A stretch of DNA of 64,000 bases, taken from NCBI RefSeq assembly GCF_017642925.1, contig NZ_JAEPOL010000005.1, forward strand, positions 62,001 to 126,000, read 5' to 3'. Position 1 is the first letter of the stretch; each line of letters opens with the position of its first letter. Shown here one piece after another: positions 35,438 through 45,500 of the stretch. The translations under genes and the position numbers were made by a program. Under the pieces are notes generated by a model. It searched no databases. It worked only from the letters and a program-made list of their open reading frames with translations, and was not told where the DNA came from. This DNA comes from Maricaulis sp. (GTDB lineage: Bacteria > Pseudomonadota > Alphaproteobacteria > Caulobacterales > Maricaulaceae).

Positions 35438-35809
35438 ATGAACACTTTAATGGACGCGAGTCAGAGTACGCCCATGATCATTCGCCACGCCCGTTTCGGC
35501 CTCGGCGATGTGGTTCGGCACCGCCTTTTCCCCTTCCGGGGCGTGGTGGTGGATGTCGATCCGGAATTCGCCAACACCGAGGAATGGTACCAGTCCATCC
35601 CGGAGGATATCCGTCCGTCCAAGGACCAGCCTTTCTACCATCTGCTGGCCGAGAACGAGGAAAGCTATTACGGCGCCTATGTCTCGGAAGGAAACCTGAT
35701 CCCGGACGCCGAGAACGGCCCGGTCAGCCACCCGCAGGTGCCGGACGCCTTCGAAGGCTTCGATGGCGAACGCTACACCCTGCGCGCCGGACCGGAGAGC
35801 GCGCACTAG
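35438..35809 (+). CDS. hspQ: Heat shock protein HspQ (hemimethylated-DNA-binding family)
   Basis: The core matches HspQ/YccV: FGLGDVVRHRLFPFRGVVVD, VDPEFANTEEWYQSIPE, KDQPFYHLLAENEESYYGAY and VSEGNLIPD. In enterobacteria HspQ promotes Lon proteolysis and binds hemimethylated DNA. The ATG at 35438 follows GAAGGG; the ATG at 35474 (MIIRHARF) would give the normal family length. A sigma-32-like -10 lies just upstream, in keeping with heat induction. Confidence 0.93.
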   Translation: MNTLMDASQSTPMIIRHARFGLGDVVRHRLFPFRGVVVDVDPEFANTEEWYQSIPEDIRPSKDQPFYHLLAENEESYYGAYVSEGNLIPDAENGPVSHPQVPDAFEGFDGERYTLRAGPESAH

Positions 35810-35826
35810 GTCGATACACATACGGT

Positions 35827-35990
35827 GTCATTCCGGATGGACGCCCCGCGCAGGCGGGGCGCAAGCCCGGGACCCATAATCCCGGTATTCGTCCAGCTGA
35901 CACCGATATCGAGCCTGCTTTCGGTTGACGGCGGCGTTTATGGGTCCCGGCCCTCCAGCCCGCCTGCGCGGGCTATCCGGCCGGGATGAC
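35827..35990. repeat. 164-bp REPIN/MITE-like repeat, copy A
   Basis: The element begins GTCATTCCGGATGGA and ends TCCGGCCGGGATGAC, which are imperfect terminal inverted repeats. Each half forms a GC-rich hairpin (left GCCCCGC/GCGGGGC, right AGCCCGC/GCGGGCT), and GGGACCC boxes lie on the inner sides. The same element occurs in inverted orientation at 37700-37863 with identical length, on the other side of the acyl-CoA ligase gene. It has no ORF. Confidence 0.88.
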
Positions 35991-36014
35991 AATGAGCGGC
36001 ATCGTCGCCCCGCC

Positions 36015-37565
36015 TCAGCCCGCGTCATACCCCGCCTGCAATTCGCGCTTCAGCACCTTGCCGATGGCGCTGCGGGGGAGTTCGTCGATGATGCGCAGAT
36101 CGGCGAGGCGCTGCATCTTGCCCAGTTTCGCATTGGCCCAGGCGAGGAGTTCGTCCGCGCTGGCCGCGTCCGGTGCCGACAGGCACACGAAGGCCACCGG
36201 CGTCTCGCCCCAGTCCTTCGATGGCACGCCCACGACAGACGCGTCGGCGATGGCGGCGTGCTCCATCAGCACAGCTTCCAGGTCCGCCGGATAGATATTC
36301 ATGCCGCCGGAGATGATCATGTCCTTGGCGCGGCCGGCGATGGTGAAGAAGCCGTCGGCATCCATCTTCGCCAGATCGCCGGTGCGGATGAAGCGCTCGC
36401 CCTGCGGCGAAATCCATTCCGCCTCGCGCGTCTTGTCCGGCCGGCCGTGATAGCCGGTCATCATCGAGCCCGAGCGGCCGACAACCTCGCCCACCTCGCC
36501 CGGCGGCAATTCGCGCCCGTCCGGCCCGATGACGCGGATATCGTGACCGGGCATCGCCTTGCCCACCGTGTGCAGCTTGTCCGGATGCTCGTGAGCAACA
36601 AGGGCGCAGGACCCGCCGCCCTCGGTCATGCCGTAGAATTCGATCAGACCGCCCGGCCAGCGGCGCAGCACCTCGGCCTTCAGCTCGGCGGAGAAGGGCG
36701 CGGAGGTGCAGTATTTCAGGCGGAAGGCCGACAGGTCGAAAGCGTCGAAATCCTCGACCGCCAGAATGCGCTGATACTGCACCGGTACCAGCATGGCATG
36801 GGTCGCCCTGTGCTGCTGGGCCAGTTCCAGAAAGCCGCGCGCGTCGAATTTCGGCATCAGCACGACCGTGCCGCCACCGGCCAGCGCCGGCAGGAAAGCG
36901 ACCAGCGTGGTGTTGGAATACAGCGGCGTCGACACCAGCCCCACCGCATCGGGACCGAACCCCGGCGGATCGGTCAGCTGATTGTGCGGCCAGCGCATCT
37001 TGTGCGACTGGACGATCCCCTTGGGCGTACCGGTCGTACCTGAGGAATAGATGATGTTGAAAGCCATCTCCGGCGTGATCTCGACCGGATCCGGCCGGGC
37101 GCCCTGCGGCGCCATCCAGCCGTCCAGCGGTTTGCCCCGCGCACCCTCTGTCAGCGCGATGAAGTCTGCCCCGATCCCGTCCGCGACCGGTGCCAGATGC
37201 GCCGAGACGCTTGCATCGGTGAAGATATGGCTCGCCCCGCAATCGGCGATCATGCCAGCAAGCTGTTCGGCCGTGGCCGAGGGCGAGAGCGGCGCGACGG
37301 CCGCACCTGTGCGCAGCGTGGCAATGAAGACGGCGACATAGTCGATCGAGGCCGCCGCACAGATCGCCACGGCACCGCCCGGCTTCACCCCGTCACGCTG
37401 CAGCGCCGCCGCAATCCGGTCGGCCCGCGCATCCAGGTCGCGATAGGAAAGACCCGCCTCGCCGCAGATTACCGCGGTTTTTTCAGGATTGGCCGCCACC
37501 TGCAGGGCGAACAGCCCGGTGAAGGTGCCGAAAGCCTGCTGCACATAATCCCGGATCGCACTCAC
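36015..37565 (-). CDS. Acyl-CoA synthetase/AMP-dependent ligase
   Basis: This 516-residue protein of the ANL superfamily has the A3 loop IIYSSGTTGTPKGIVQSH, A5 EFYGMTEGGGS, A7-A8 RTGDLAKMDADGFFTIAGRAKD then MIISGGMNIYP, and the A10 lysine in PRSAIGKVLKREL. It activates a carboxylic acid with ATP and CoA; chain length or aromatic preference cannot be read. The start is a GTG with GGGAGAG upstream. It stands alone, flanked on both sides by copies of a 164-bp inverted repeat. Confidence 0.93.
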   Translation of the reverse strand: MSAIRDYVQQAFGTFTGLFALQVAANPEKTAVICGEAGLSYRDLDARADRIAAALQRDGVKPGGAVAICAAASIDYVAVFIATLRTGAAVAPLSPSATAEQLAGMIADCGASHIFTDASVSAHLAPVADGIGADFIALTEGARGKPLDGWMAPQGARPDPVEITPEMAFNIIYSSGTTGTPKGIVQSHKMRWPHNQLTDPPGFGPDAVGLVSTPLYSNTTLVAFLPALAGGGTVVLMPKFDARGFLELAQQHRATHAMLVPVQYQRILAVEDFDAFDLSAFRLKYCTSAPFSAELKAEVLRRWPGGLIEFYGMTEGGGSCALVAHEHPDKLHTVGKAMPGHDIRVIGPDGRELPPGEVGEVVGRSGSMMTGYHGRPDKTREAEWISPQGERFIRTGDLAKMDADGFFTIAGRAKDMIISGGMNIYPADLEAVLMEHAAIADASVVGVPSKDWGETPVAFVCLSAPDAASADELLAWANAKLGKMQRLADLRIIDELPRSAIGKVLKRELQAGYDAG

Positions 37566-37699
37566 CGCATCTCTCCCGCCATGGATTTAAAGACAGGGTA
37601 TGCCTGCCCTGCCACATATTCGTGCGGAAAGGTTAGCCTTGCGATCTACGGTATGGAAGAAGCGCGGTGCAGCACGCACAACACGCCATCGCTTCATCT

Positions 37700-37863
37700 G
37701 TCATCCCGGCCGGATAGCCCGCGCAGGCGGGCTGCAGGGCCGGGACCCAAACGCGCCGATGTCGGCCGGAAGCAGACTTCACCGCCGAGACAGCTGGAAA
37801 GCACCGGGATTATGGGTCCCGGACTTCCGCCCGGCCCAAGGCCGGGCATCCATCCGGGATGAC
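37700..37863. repeat. 164-bp REPIN/MITE-like repeat, copy B (inverted)
   Basis: This is the reverse complement of copy A at 35827-35990, with the same length and near-identical ends and GGGACCC boxes. One hairpin stem has changed on both arms (GCCCGGC/GCCGGGC against GCCCCGC/GCGGGGC in copy A), so base pairing is kept. It lies in the 314-base gap between the acyl-CoA ligase start and the fumarylacetoacetase-family stop. No gene was found in that gap. Confidence 0.88.
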
Positions 37864-37880
37864 AGCGGGATTTGCAGCCC

Positions 37881-38888
37881 CTACGCCTTCACCACTTCCT
37901 GTTCGATAGCGCCGAAGATGGAGTGGCCGGTCTTGTCCTTCATCTCGATGCGCACCGTGTCGCCGTAATTCATGAAGGGGGTTTTCGGTTCGCCGCTCTC
38001 GATGGTCTCGATCATGCGGATCTCGGCGATGCAGGAATAGCCCACCCCGCCTTCGGAAATCGGCTTGCCGGGACCGTCATCCAGCTTGTTGGACACCGTG
38101 CCCGAGCCGACAATCGTGCCGGCGGTGACCGGGCGCGTCTTGGCCAGATGGGCGATCAGCTGCGGGAAGTCGAACGTCATGTCGACGCCGCACTCGGCCT
38201 TGCCGAAGGGTTCGCCATTATATTTCACCAGCAGCGGCAGATGCAGCTTCCTGCCGTCCCAGGCCTCGCCCAGCTCGTCCGGTGTCACGGCGACCGGCGA
38301 GAAGGCGCTCGGCGGCTTGGACTGGAAGAAGCCGAACCCCTTGCCCAGCTCGGCCGGGATCAGGCCGCGCAGCGAGACATCATTGACCAGCATGACCAGA
38401 CGGATCGCCTTTTCGGCCTCCTCGACCGAGCAGCCCATCGGCGCATCGCCGGTGATCACGGCGATCTCGCCTTCCATGTCACAGCCCCAGGCCGTGTCGC
38501 CCAGCGGGATATCGCCGCGCGGCGCCAGGAAGGCGTCGGACCCGCCCTGATACATCAGCGGATCGGTCCAGAAGCTGGCGGGCATTTCCGCCCCGCGCGC
38601 CTTGCGCACGAGTTCGACGTGATTGACATAGGCCGAGCCGTCGGCCCACTGGAACGCCCGCGGCAGCGGCGACAGGGCTTCGCGCTCATGGAAGCGCTCA
38701 CGCGGGATGGTCTCGCGCTCCAGCTCGTCGGACAGCGTGCGCAGCTCGCCCTCGCATCGCTCCCAGTCGTCCAGGGCAGCCTGCAGGGTCGGCGCGATGC
38801 GGGTCGCATCGGCGCACCAGGCCAGATCCTTCGAGACGACGACCAGACGGCCGTCACGGCTGTCCGACTTGAGCGTTGCGAGTTTCAT
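37881..38888 (-). CDS. Fumarylacetoacetate hydrolase family protein
   Basis: From the ATG at 38888, with AGGAAAG upstream, it is 335 residues. It matches the large fumarylacetoacetase-type branch: MKLATLKSDSRDGRLVVVSK, FWTDPLMYQGGSDAFL, then the metal-binding WGCDMEGEIAVITGD and MLVNDVSLRGLIP, and SGTVSNK near the C-terminus. It probably cleaves a C-C bond in the degradation of tyrosine-like or other aromatic compounds. No other tyrosine pathway gene is adjacent. The longer frame upstream is not part of the protein. Confidence 0.9.
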   Translation of the reverse strand: MKLATLKSDSRDGRLVVVSKDLAWCADATRIAPTLQAALDDWERCEGELRTLSDELERETIPRERFHEREALSPLPRAFQWADGSAYVNHVELVRKARGAEMPASFWTDPLMYQGGSDAFLAPRGDIPLGDTAWGCDMEGEIAVITGDAPMGCSVEEAEKAIRLVMLVNDVSLRGLIPAELGKGFGFFQSKPPSAFSPVAVTPDELGEAWDGRKLHLPLLVKYNGEPFGKAECGVDMTFDFPQLIAHLAKTRPVTAGTIVGSGTVSNKLDDGPGKPISEGGVGYSCIAEIRMIETIESGEPKTPFMNYGDTVRIEMKDKTGHSIFGAIEQEVVKA

Positions 38889-38949
38889 GATCGGTCTTTC
38901 CTTCGACGTTCGTGGATACCGGCCGCCCCTCTGCGGGAACGGTCCGGCG

Positions 38950-39960
38950 CTAGACCAGCGCGCCGGGCAGGCGCCCGTCGCGCGGGGATTGCGGGAATAC
39001 GCCGTAGCTCCAATCGACGATGGCGTCGAGCTCCGGCCCCAATTGTTCGGCGATACGTTCGGCCTCGGCGCGGCGGCGGTCCGGACCATGCGCCTGTCCC
39101 GTATCCTTGGCATCGCGCGTGAAGAGCGACCCGGAGGCCGTGGCGGTGATATGCTCGGCACCCAGTTCCAGCCCGAAAAACGCGTCGACGGCCGTCAGCC
39201 CCTGTTCCGGCGCGGCGACGAAGGCATCGCCGTCGAGCCAGGCGAAACGGTCCGCGGCGCCCTGGGCGCGTGCTTCCAGCATGGCGGCGACCTGCATCTG
39301 CCAGACGAGGGCCGCGATCTGCAGATCGGACATCTGCATCAGCTGGCGCGGGTCGGTGCGCGCGACCGGATGCCCGTCCATCGCGAAAATCGTGAACAGC
39401 CGCCGCGCAAAGGCCCGTCCCGCCTCGCCCTTCTTGGCGATAGAGATCAGGAAGGCGCGCAGCTGGGAGGTCAGGAAGAGATGCCGGCTGTCCGGGAAGA
39501 GGCGCGCCACATCGCCGATCAGATTGTTGACCGTATTGGTCGGCTTGATCGTGACATGGGCCTCGCCGGCAAAGGGCTGGCTCAGGGCACCGAGAACGGG
39601 TTTCAGCCAGCTGTCGGAGACCGCCCGGCCCTCGCGCCGCTTGATGTTGGCGACCTCCATCAGGGCGGCCGGCTCTTTCAGGCTCAGATTGACGCCCGGC
39701 CGGTCGAGACAGCGCGCCAGCAGGGTCGAGCAGCAAAAGGCGGTATGCCAGATGAAGACCGGTGCGGCCGGCTTGTCCGGCTGCGGCAGCTCGTTCAGCG
39801 ATACAGGCCGGGTGCGGCAGCCGGTGCGGTCCCAGCGCTCGTCCAGGAAGGCCGTATCGGCGAGACTGTCACGCGTGACCTGGCACAGGCGCACCGCCCG
39901 GTTCTGCGCATCCAGCGCATCGGGGAACCACAGCGCGTCTGGCATGGCCGTATCCGTCAA
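38950..39960 (-). CDS. Putative sulfotransferase-like P-loop protein
   Basis: This is a 336-residue protein without signal peptide. A region VFIWHTAFCCSTLLARCLD looks like a degenerate sulfotransferase phosphate-binding loop. It is followed by SLKEPAALMEVA and by a segment similar to the 3'-phosphate site (RLFPDSRHLFLTSQLRAFLI). The usual PRSGTT loop is missing. It may be a diverged or substrate-shifted sulfotransferase-fold protein. It lies between the fumarylacetoacetase-family gene and carbonic anhydrase on the same strand. Confidence 0.6.
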   Translation of the reverse strand: MTDTAMPDALWFPDALDAQNRAVRLCQVTRDSLADTAFLDERWDRTGCRTRPVSLNELPQPDKPAAPVFIWHTAFCCSTLLARCLDRPGVNLSLKEPAALMEVANIKRREGRAVSDSWLKPVLGALSQPFAGEAHVTIKPTNTVNNLIGDVARLFPDSRHLFLTSQLRAFLISIAKKGEAGRAFARRLFTIFAMDGHPVARTDPRQLMQMSDLQIAALVWQMQVAAMLEARAQGAADRFAWLDGDAFVAAPEQGLTAVDAFFGLELGAEHITATASGSLFTRDAKDTGQAHGPDRRRAEAERIAEQLGPELDAIVDWSYGVFPQSPRDGRLPGALV

Positions 39961-39981
39961 ATCCCGCTCCGCCTGCTTGTG

Positions 39982-40611
39982 TCAGATGTTTCCGAACGTG
40001 CCGTCTTCGCCCAGCCATTCCAGGACGCCGTCATGGATGGAGAAGCGCGCTCCGTGCAGTTCCAGCCCGCGCTGTTCGATGGCATCGCGCACGAAGGGGA
40101 ATTGCTTCAGGCGCTCCAGCGAATGGCGGATCGAGACCAGTTCCAGCGTGTCGGCGATCTCGGCCAGCGGCGCATCGCCCAGCTCGCCCGTCACCTCGTC
40201 ACGGGCCGGCTCCATCGTGCTCAGCCAGGGACCGAGATAGGTGTTGGGCAGGCCGTCGAGGCCCGTCGCGCAGGCTTTCACGCCGCCGCAATCGCCATGG
40301 CCCATGACCAGCACGCCCTTGACCTTGAGCACTTTCACCGCGAACTCCAGCGCCGCCGAGACGCCGTGCAGGCCGCCGCCCTCTTCGGCCGGCGGGACCA
40401 GATTGGCGACATTGCGCACCACGAACAGCTCGCCCGGCGCGGCATCGAAAATCGCAGCCGGATCGACCCGGCTGTCCGAACAGGCAATGACCAGCGTGTG
40501 CGGCGTCTGCCCGTCGGCGAGCTCGGCATAATGCGCCCGCTCGACCCGGAACCGGCCGTCCTTGAAGCGGCGATAGCCCGAAATCAGGGTTTCTGGCGGC
40601 TGAAACGACAT
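39982..40611 (-). CDS. Beta-class carbonic anhydrase
   Basis: From the ATG at 40611, with GGAGGTG upstream, it is 209 residues. Zinc ligands and active site are visible: ACSDSRVDP (Cys-x-Asp-x-Arg) and GHGDCGGVKA (His-x-x-Cys), separated by FVVRNVANLVPP. It interconverts CO2 and bicarbonate in the cytoplasm. All catalytic residues are intact. It is the first gene of a minus-strand group with the sulfotransferase-like gene 20 bases downstream. Confidence 0.95.
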   Translation of the reverse strand: MSFQPPETLISGYRRFKDGRFRVERAHYAELADGQTPHTLVIACSDSRVDPAAIFDAAPGELFVVRNVANLVPPAEEGGGLHGVSAALEFAVKVLKVKGVLVMGHGDCGGVKACATGLDGLPNTYLGPWLSTMEPARDEVTGELGDAPLAEIADTLELVSIRHSLERLKQFPFVRDAIEQRGLELHGARFSIHDGVLEWLGEDGTFGNI

Positions 40612-40704
40612 GAACACCTCCGGCGATGCCTGGGCCCCTCAGAGGGCATCTTTGCCAGCGTTTCTAGTTGCAATCGCAATCGACGGGAACCCGCAGCCGC
40701 AGGC

Positions 40705-40736
40705 AAAAAAGGCCGGCCCCGCGAACGGGACCGGCC
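40705..40736 (-). terminator. Rho-independent terminator after the TPR protein gene
   Basis: Read on the minus strand, the stem GGCCGGTCCC / GGGGCCGGCC (one G-U pair) is followed by six T residues. It lies about 40 bases after the stop codon at 40775 and upstream of the carbonic anhydrase gene. Confidence 0.9.
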
Positions 40737-40774
40737 TCCAGTGTCGTGCATTTCGCCTTGGCAGTCTGGGAGGA

Positions 40775-41242
40775 TTACCCGGCAGTCGTGCACTGAGCCA
40801 TGGCCAGATTGGCCTCGACCTCGTCCTCGCCGGACGAGGCCGCATTCGCCGCCTGGAACGCCTCGACAGCGGCCGCACGGTCGCCGGACAGCCACAGGGC
40901 CACGCCGCGATTATTCATCGCGCGCCAGGCGTCGTCGCGCATCTCGATGGCCGCATCGCAGGCCGCGATCGCCATCTCGTACTCGCCGGTGGCGGCATAG
41001 GCGGCGCACAGATTGGTGTGGGCGGCCACCTTGTGACCCGGCGCACCGGAACCGGCGACAACTTCTTCGCCGAAATGGATGGCTTCCGGCCACTCGCCGC
41101 GGCTCACCGCATTGTACTGCGCGCGGATCACGCCGTTGGCGGTGCGGTGGGCGGCAAATTGCGGTTCGGCATCGCAGGACTGGGCCAGGGCCGCAGACGA
41201 AGAGACGGCCGCCAGGGCCGCCGCGAGAAACACAGAGCGCAT
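40775..41242 (-). CDS. Secreted tetratricopeptide-repeat protein
   Basis: From the ATG at 41242, with GAGGGAG upstream, it is 155 residues. It has a clear signal peptide (RSVFLAAALAAVSSSAALAQ) followed by two to three TPR-like units (AHTNLCAAYAATGEYEMAIA, WRAMNNRGVALWLSGDRAAA). The mature protein has Cys in QSCDAEP and near the end (MAQCTTAG), possibly a disulfide. It presumably mediates protein contacts in the periplasm. The function is unknown. It is divergent from a LysR gene. Confidence 0.85.
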   Translation of the reverse strand: MRSVFLAAALAAVSSSAALAQSCDAEPQFAAHRTANGVIRAQYNAVSRGEWPEAIHFGEEVVAGSGAPGHKVAAHTNLCAAYAATGEYEMAIAACDAAIEMRDDAWRAMNNRGVALWLSGDRAAAVEAFQAANAASSGEDEVEANLAMAQCTTAG

Positions 41243-41454
41243 GGTCACTCCCTCAACAAGCGCGACCCTTCGGGGGTGTCCGTCAGGGACAGAACGGGCT
41301 CCGATCCGTTCTCCAGGCCGCGCGACCATTCAAGATTGGCAGACAGCGCGGCTCCGCTCGGAAGCTGCGCCGTCCAGGTAAACAGCGTTCAGATTTAGAA
41401 CTAAGTTATGCGAATGGAATTGACGAATTCAGGATTGCCGGAATACATAATCGT

Positions 41455-42363
41455 ATGGATGACTGGTCCGATTATCTTGTCTGCCTTGCGATTTCCGAGG
41501 CCGGCAGCCTGACCGCCGCGGCGTATCAGCTGGGCGTCAGCCAACCCACCGTGACCCGGCGCCTGCAGGCGCTGGAACGCCGATTCGGCGAGCCCGTTTT
41601 CGAACGCGAAAACGGCCAGTCACGGCTCACCCCGCTCGGTCACAAGGTTATCGCACATGCCAAGCGCATGCGCGACGAGGCGTCGGCCATCGAACGCGCC
41701 GTGATCGCCCAGGACCAGTCCCTGTCGGGCCTCGTTGTGGTCTCCGCCTCCGAAGGCATCGGGGCCGACTGGCTGCCGCGCGCCCTCGTCTCCTTCCAGC
41801 GCGACAATCCGGGCATCGGCATCGAGATCGCGATCAAGAACAACTCCGCCAATCTGGCCGACCGTGAAGCCGATATCGCGCTGCGCTGGAACGGGCCGGG
41901 CACGCAGCAGAGCCTGATCGGCCGCCGCGGCGCCACGGTCGGCGCGGGCCTCTATGCCTCGAAGGATTATCTCGACCTGCACGGACGCCCCGAACAGGTC
42001 GAGGATCTCGCCGACCATGCCTGCGTCGGCTGGTCGATGGGCGATTATTTCGGCTGGCCGTCCACCATACACGGCACGCCCGTCCTGCCCCGCCATGTCT
42101 CGATGAAGGCCAACTCCCCGGCCAGCCACGTCATGGGCATCGAGGCCGGCTTCGGCGTCGGCGTCACCTCCCACCGCCTCGCCCGCCGCAACCCCAACCT
42201 GGAACGCCTCCTGCCCGACTTCGAATCCTCCCTGGACCTCTGGGTCGTCGCCCACGAAACGGTGAGAAAAAGCGCCCGCGTGCGCGCAGCCTTCGACCAC
42301 ATCATCGCGCAGATGCAGGCGGATGGGGCTTATTTCTCAAGGGGGGAGGCTTCGATTTTGTGA
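41455..42363 (+). CDS. LysR-family transcriptional regulator
   Basis: At 302 residues it has the normal LysR layout. The winged HTH is CLAISEAGSLTAAAYQLGVS, then QPTVTRRLQALERRFGEPVF. The effector domain begins near SLSGLVVVSASEGIGADWLP. The ATG at 41455 is the only one that fits; a longer frame upstream is antisense to other genes. It is the last gene before the large NTPase gene on the opposite strand. The 218 bases between their ends (42364-42581) hold no supported gene. Confidence 0.92.
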   Translation: MDDWSDYLVCLAISEAGSLTAAAYQLGVSQPTVTRRLQALERRFGEPVFERENGQSRLTPLGHKVIAHAKRMRDEASAIERAVIAQDQSLSGLVVVSASEGIGADWLPRALVSFQRDNPGIGIEIAIKNNSANLADREADIALRWNGPGTQQSLIGRRGATVGAGLYASKDYLDLHGRPEQVEDLADHACVGWSMGDYFGWPSTIHGTPVLPRHVSMKANSPASHVMGIEAGFGVGVTSHRLARRNPNLERLLPDFESSLDLWVVAHETVRKSARVRAAFDHIIAQMQADGAYFSRGEASIL

Positions 42364-42581
42364 GGGGGCGGATTGGGCGCAGGAGCGGACCTAATGATCG
42401 AAGTTTTTCGCATCGAGCGTTTGATTCCGCGCGAGACATCATCAAAATCGAACAGAACTAGGCCTCGTGCCTTGGGTCCGAGCATGCTTGATTTGGAATT
42501 TGGGGTCAGCTCCAGGGCACTACCGGCGTAGAAAACGACGATATGCTCAAGCAAATGCATCACATGTCAGAACGTTTCGAC

Positions 42582-45500
42582 CTAGATCGTTTTAGATGGC
42601 TTTTCGGAGATGTCGCGCGTCACTGCTACCACCATCTTGCCTTCAGCGAGCCCGTCATTCACTGCCGCACACTTCGCTCTCACAAGTGTCTCGAGCTCCT
42701 CAAAGTTAACTACGTTGCCAGCGACTCGCTTTCGAAATGCCTTTCTTCTGACTTTTCTGGTCTTCTTGTCCTTCATCGCCTTCCTAGGAAGTGACGCATT
42801 AACGAGAACATATACTCCGGTGTGTGATGAAGCCTCGAACAGATACTGGTTCGAGAGCTGCTCATCAGGAGTGTTGACCAACTGATTTCCAGTCCAATGC
42901 CTCTTGTCGGCGAGCTTAATCTCAACCGACACCTTTCCCAAGGCCTCCACTCTCGAATGCAGCCTTAGGTCGGGCCGCTTCTCCCCTGCGACTTCTTGCT
43001 CCCGTATCACCGTGTAAAAACGCTCCCCTACCTCTCTCAGGCGAGCGGCCAACCAATTTCGTAGGTCACTCTCTTCGGATGCACCACGCCTGAAAAATGC
43101 GCTTTCGTCATCATCGGAAGAGTGTAGTTTTTCCAAGAGTGTCTCTATATGGGATTGGCAAAGTCGTCTGAACTCTTCCACAGTCGTGGGAGGCTTAGAC
43201 TGATCGTTTAGAAACCGGATCGCGTCTTCAGGTGAAAATTCGATTCTCCTTCCGGCTCCTCGCTTCATCAGCTCGATTTGATACAGAAACGTATCTCGAT
43301 AGCTCAACAGTTCTTTCGACTGCGCCAGTCTCCCGAATGCACCAACAGCATCGGGCGTTTGAAGCGCCGCCAACATGTTGGTGTAGCTTCGCCGGCTGCT
43401 CTCGGCGTGGTCCTCTTTTCCCGGCGAGTAGACGCCCTCGTGCCTCAGATCCTTCTCAGGTGGCCATGCGAGATATGATGCCCGAACCAACCACTCAAGC
43501 AGAATAGGATCGCGCTCACATTCTCTTCTCACAAAATCCGATCCGCCTTCCAGAGCAGGCTTGTTTCCTTCGCGTCCTAAATATTCAAAGAAGAGCGCTC
43601 TTTGTGCCGCGATCTGTAGATCGCCAAATGTTGCAGCTAAAACGCGTTTGGCGGCACCAGTGTTTGCGTTCATCAACCCATCAAGCCACCCCCAAGCTTC
43701 TCGAAAGTCGAAACGGGTCCAAGCCGCCAGATAGCCGGAAGCAAGAAATCTTGATAAGCGGTTCAGTTCGACGCTCGGGGCACGAGCCACGATATCCAAG
43801 CAGAGCATTCTGTCGCGGCGTTTTTTGGGCAGTGCAATCATCAACATCCGAAGAAGCATCGGAGCTACTAGGTTTCTGATTTCGCTGTTGGAGTAGGCGA
43901 GTTTGCTGACGCAGTCCGATACATGGTGGTCGCCCTCACCTTGCTCGGTGCTGAAATCCGTCAACAACGCAATTTTGACCTCGGAGCAAAACGGGGCTGG
44001 AAACCGGGTCGCCAATTCCTCGACCCACACGGGAAAGCCGTTCAATTCGTGAAATGCGTAACGAAAGGCTTTTCGCGCGTCGTCGGCCTCATTAGGCAGC
44101 TCGCCACATTCGTAGTCCAAGTTTATGCCCGCTAGGCCTATGTGGCCCAGATATGTCCGCCTCTCAAAGTAGCTTGTATCATGGTTCTTCCAGTATTGTC
44201 GTAAACCATCGCTAAATAATTGGGCGATCTCAGAATTATATTCTTCCTTGACAGCACGGATAGTTTCATATCCAGGATCATTGGGAGCTTTGTTAAAAAG
44301 CCAAATTGCATTGCTGTTGTCGAACTCACCCGCAGCAATTCCTTTTCGATTGCTCCAGATGAACTTGCGATTCCTTCGCGCAACATTCCAAGACCGCAAT
44401 GCTTTCTTCTTGCCCCTTATCCACCTTTGGGGCTCGTAGCGATAATGATGTTGGAAGCGCGACTTCGTTCGAAGAAACCAGCCGCTAACGCCGAACTGCC
44501 GCCTTTGTTCCTCGTCCCCATATCTCTTGAGGTGCTGCCTGAGTACACTTAACGCCGTTTTGCGGTCTGCGGCCGAGAGTTTGCCCAGAACCGTTTGGGC
44601 CAAGTCGAGTAGAAATGCCCGCTCCGATGGATCGGTTGCGTCGGAAGCGCGCCCACAATAGTGGGATACGTCAGAGTGAACGAAGAGGTGTCCGTTTTGG
44701 TCTCTAACATTAAACTCTAAGGGGTGAACCAATCCAAACGGAACCCTATTCCGCTGACCACGATCAGAGAACAAGTTTACCCGCCGTTGAACAAGAGCGT
44801 GTTTGACTTCGGGTCTGGCTCGAAGGCCACCGGCTAAAATATTCGTCGGCGACTTTCGCCCGAGTAAGTCGATCCTGTCATCTATGCCCATCGCCATCTC
44901 CACGGCGTTCAGCAAGTCACTGTCGTCAGGACGAACGCCTTCATCACCAACTAGTTCGGACGCTAGGTAGATAATGGCTGGCACAAACTTCCTGTACCGC
45001 ACCGAGGTATTCGGCATTCGGTATCGGTTCTCGTCGCGACCAGCAAATGCAAAGCCCAACAGCACGGATAACCAGGCCCGCCTCTCTGACTTCGACAAGT
45101 CGTCAAGTATTTCAATCAAATACTCATATGTCGCGGACGAGTAGTTCGAGCGCTCTCTTTGGATTCTGGAAAGAATGGCAATAACATCGAGCGGTAACGC
45201 CTCACCAAGGCTATACCTCAAGGCCTTCAGCTGAAACATGTTCCAGTTCGGCGCCGAGTCGGTATCCTGTGGGTCTGGTGGTGTGGCCGTAAGAGCTTCT
45301 AAAAGCACAGCAGCGCGATAAGTCTGGTCTCCTATCTCATAGAGAGCCGCGCACGCTTCCGCCTTGATCTTATAACCAGTATTCGGATTTCCGACATACC
45401 CCGCCAGTTTGGGGGCCAATGGTTCCATTCGGCCAAAGCGGGCAATATCGATCAGAAACTCGGTCAATTCAGGAGAATTAGACTTGTTTAACAGCTCATC

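Noticed and set aside
38707-42363. 1218-codon plus-strand open frame
   Set aside because: Only its last 302 codons are a real gene (LysR). The rest is antisense to the fumarylacetoacetase-family, sulfotransferase-like, carbonic anhydrase and TPR genes, and has Arg/Ala/Gly-rich composition typical of GC-rich shadow frames.
42330-42563. 77-codon minus-strand ORF next to the large NTPase
   Set aside because: It overlaps the end of the LysR gene, has no ribosome binding site or domain, and could not be supported as a partner gene.
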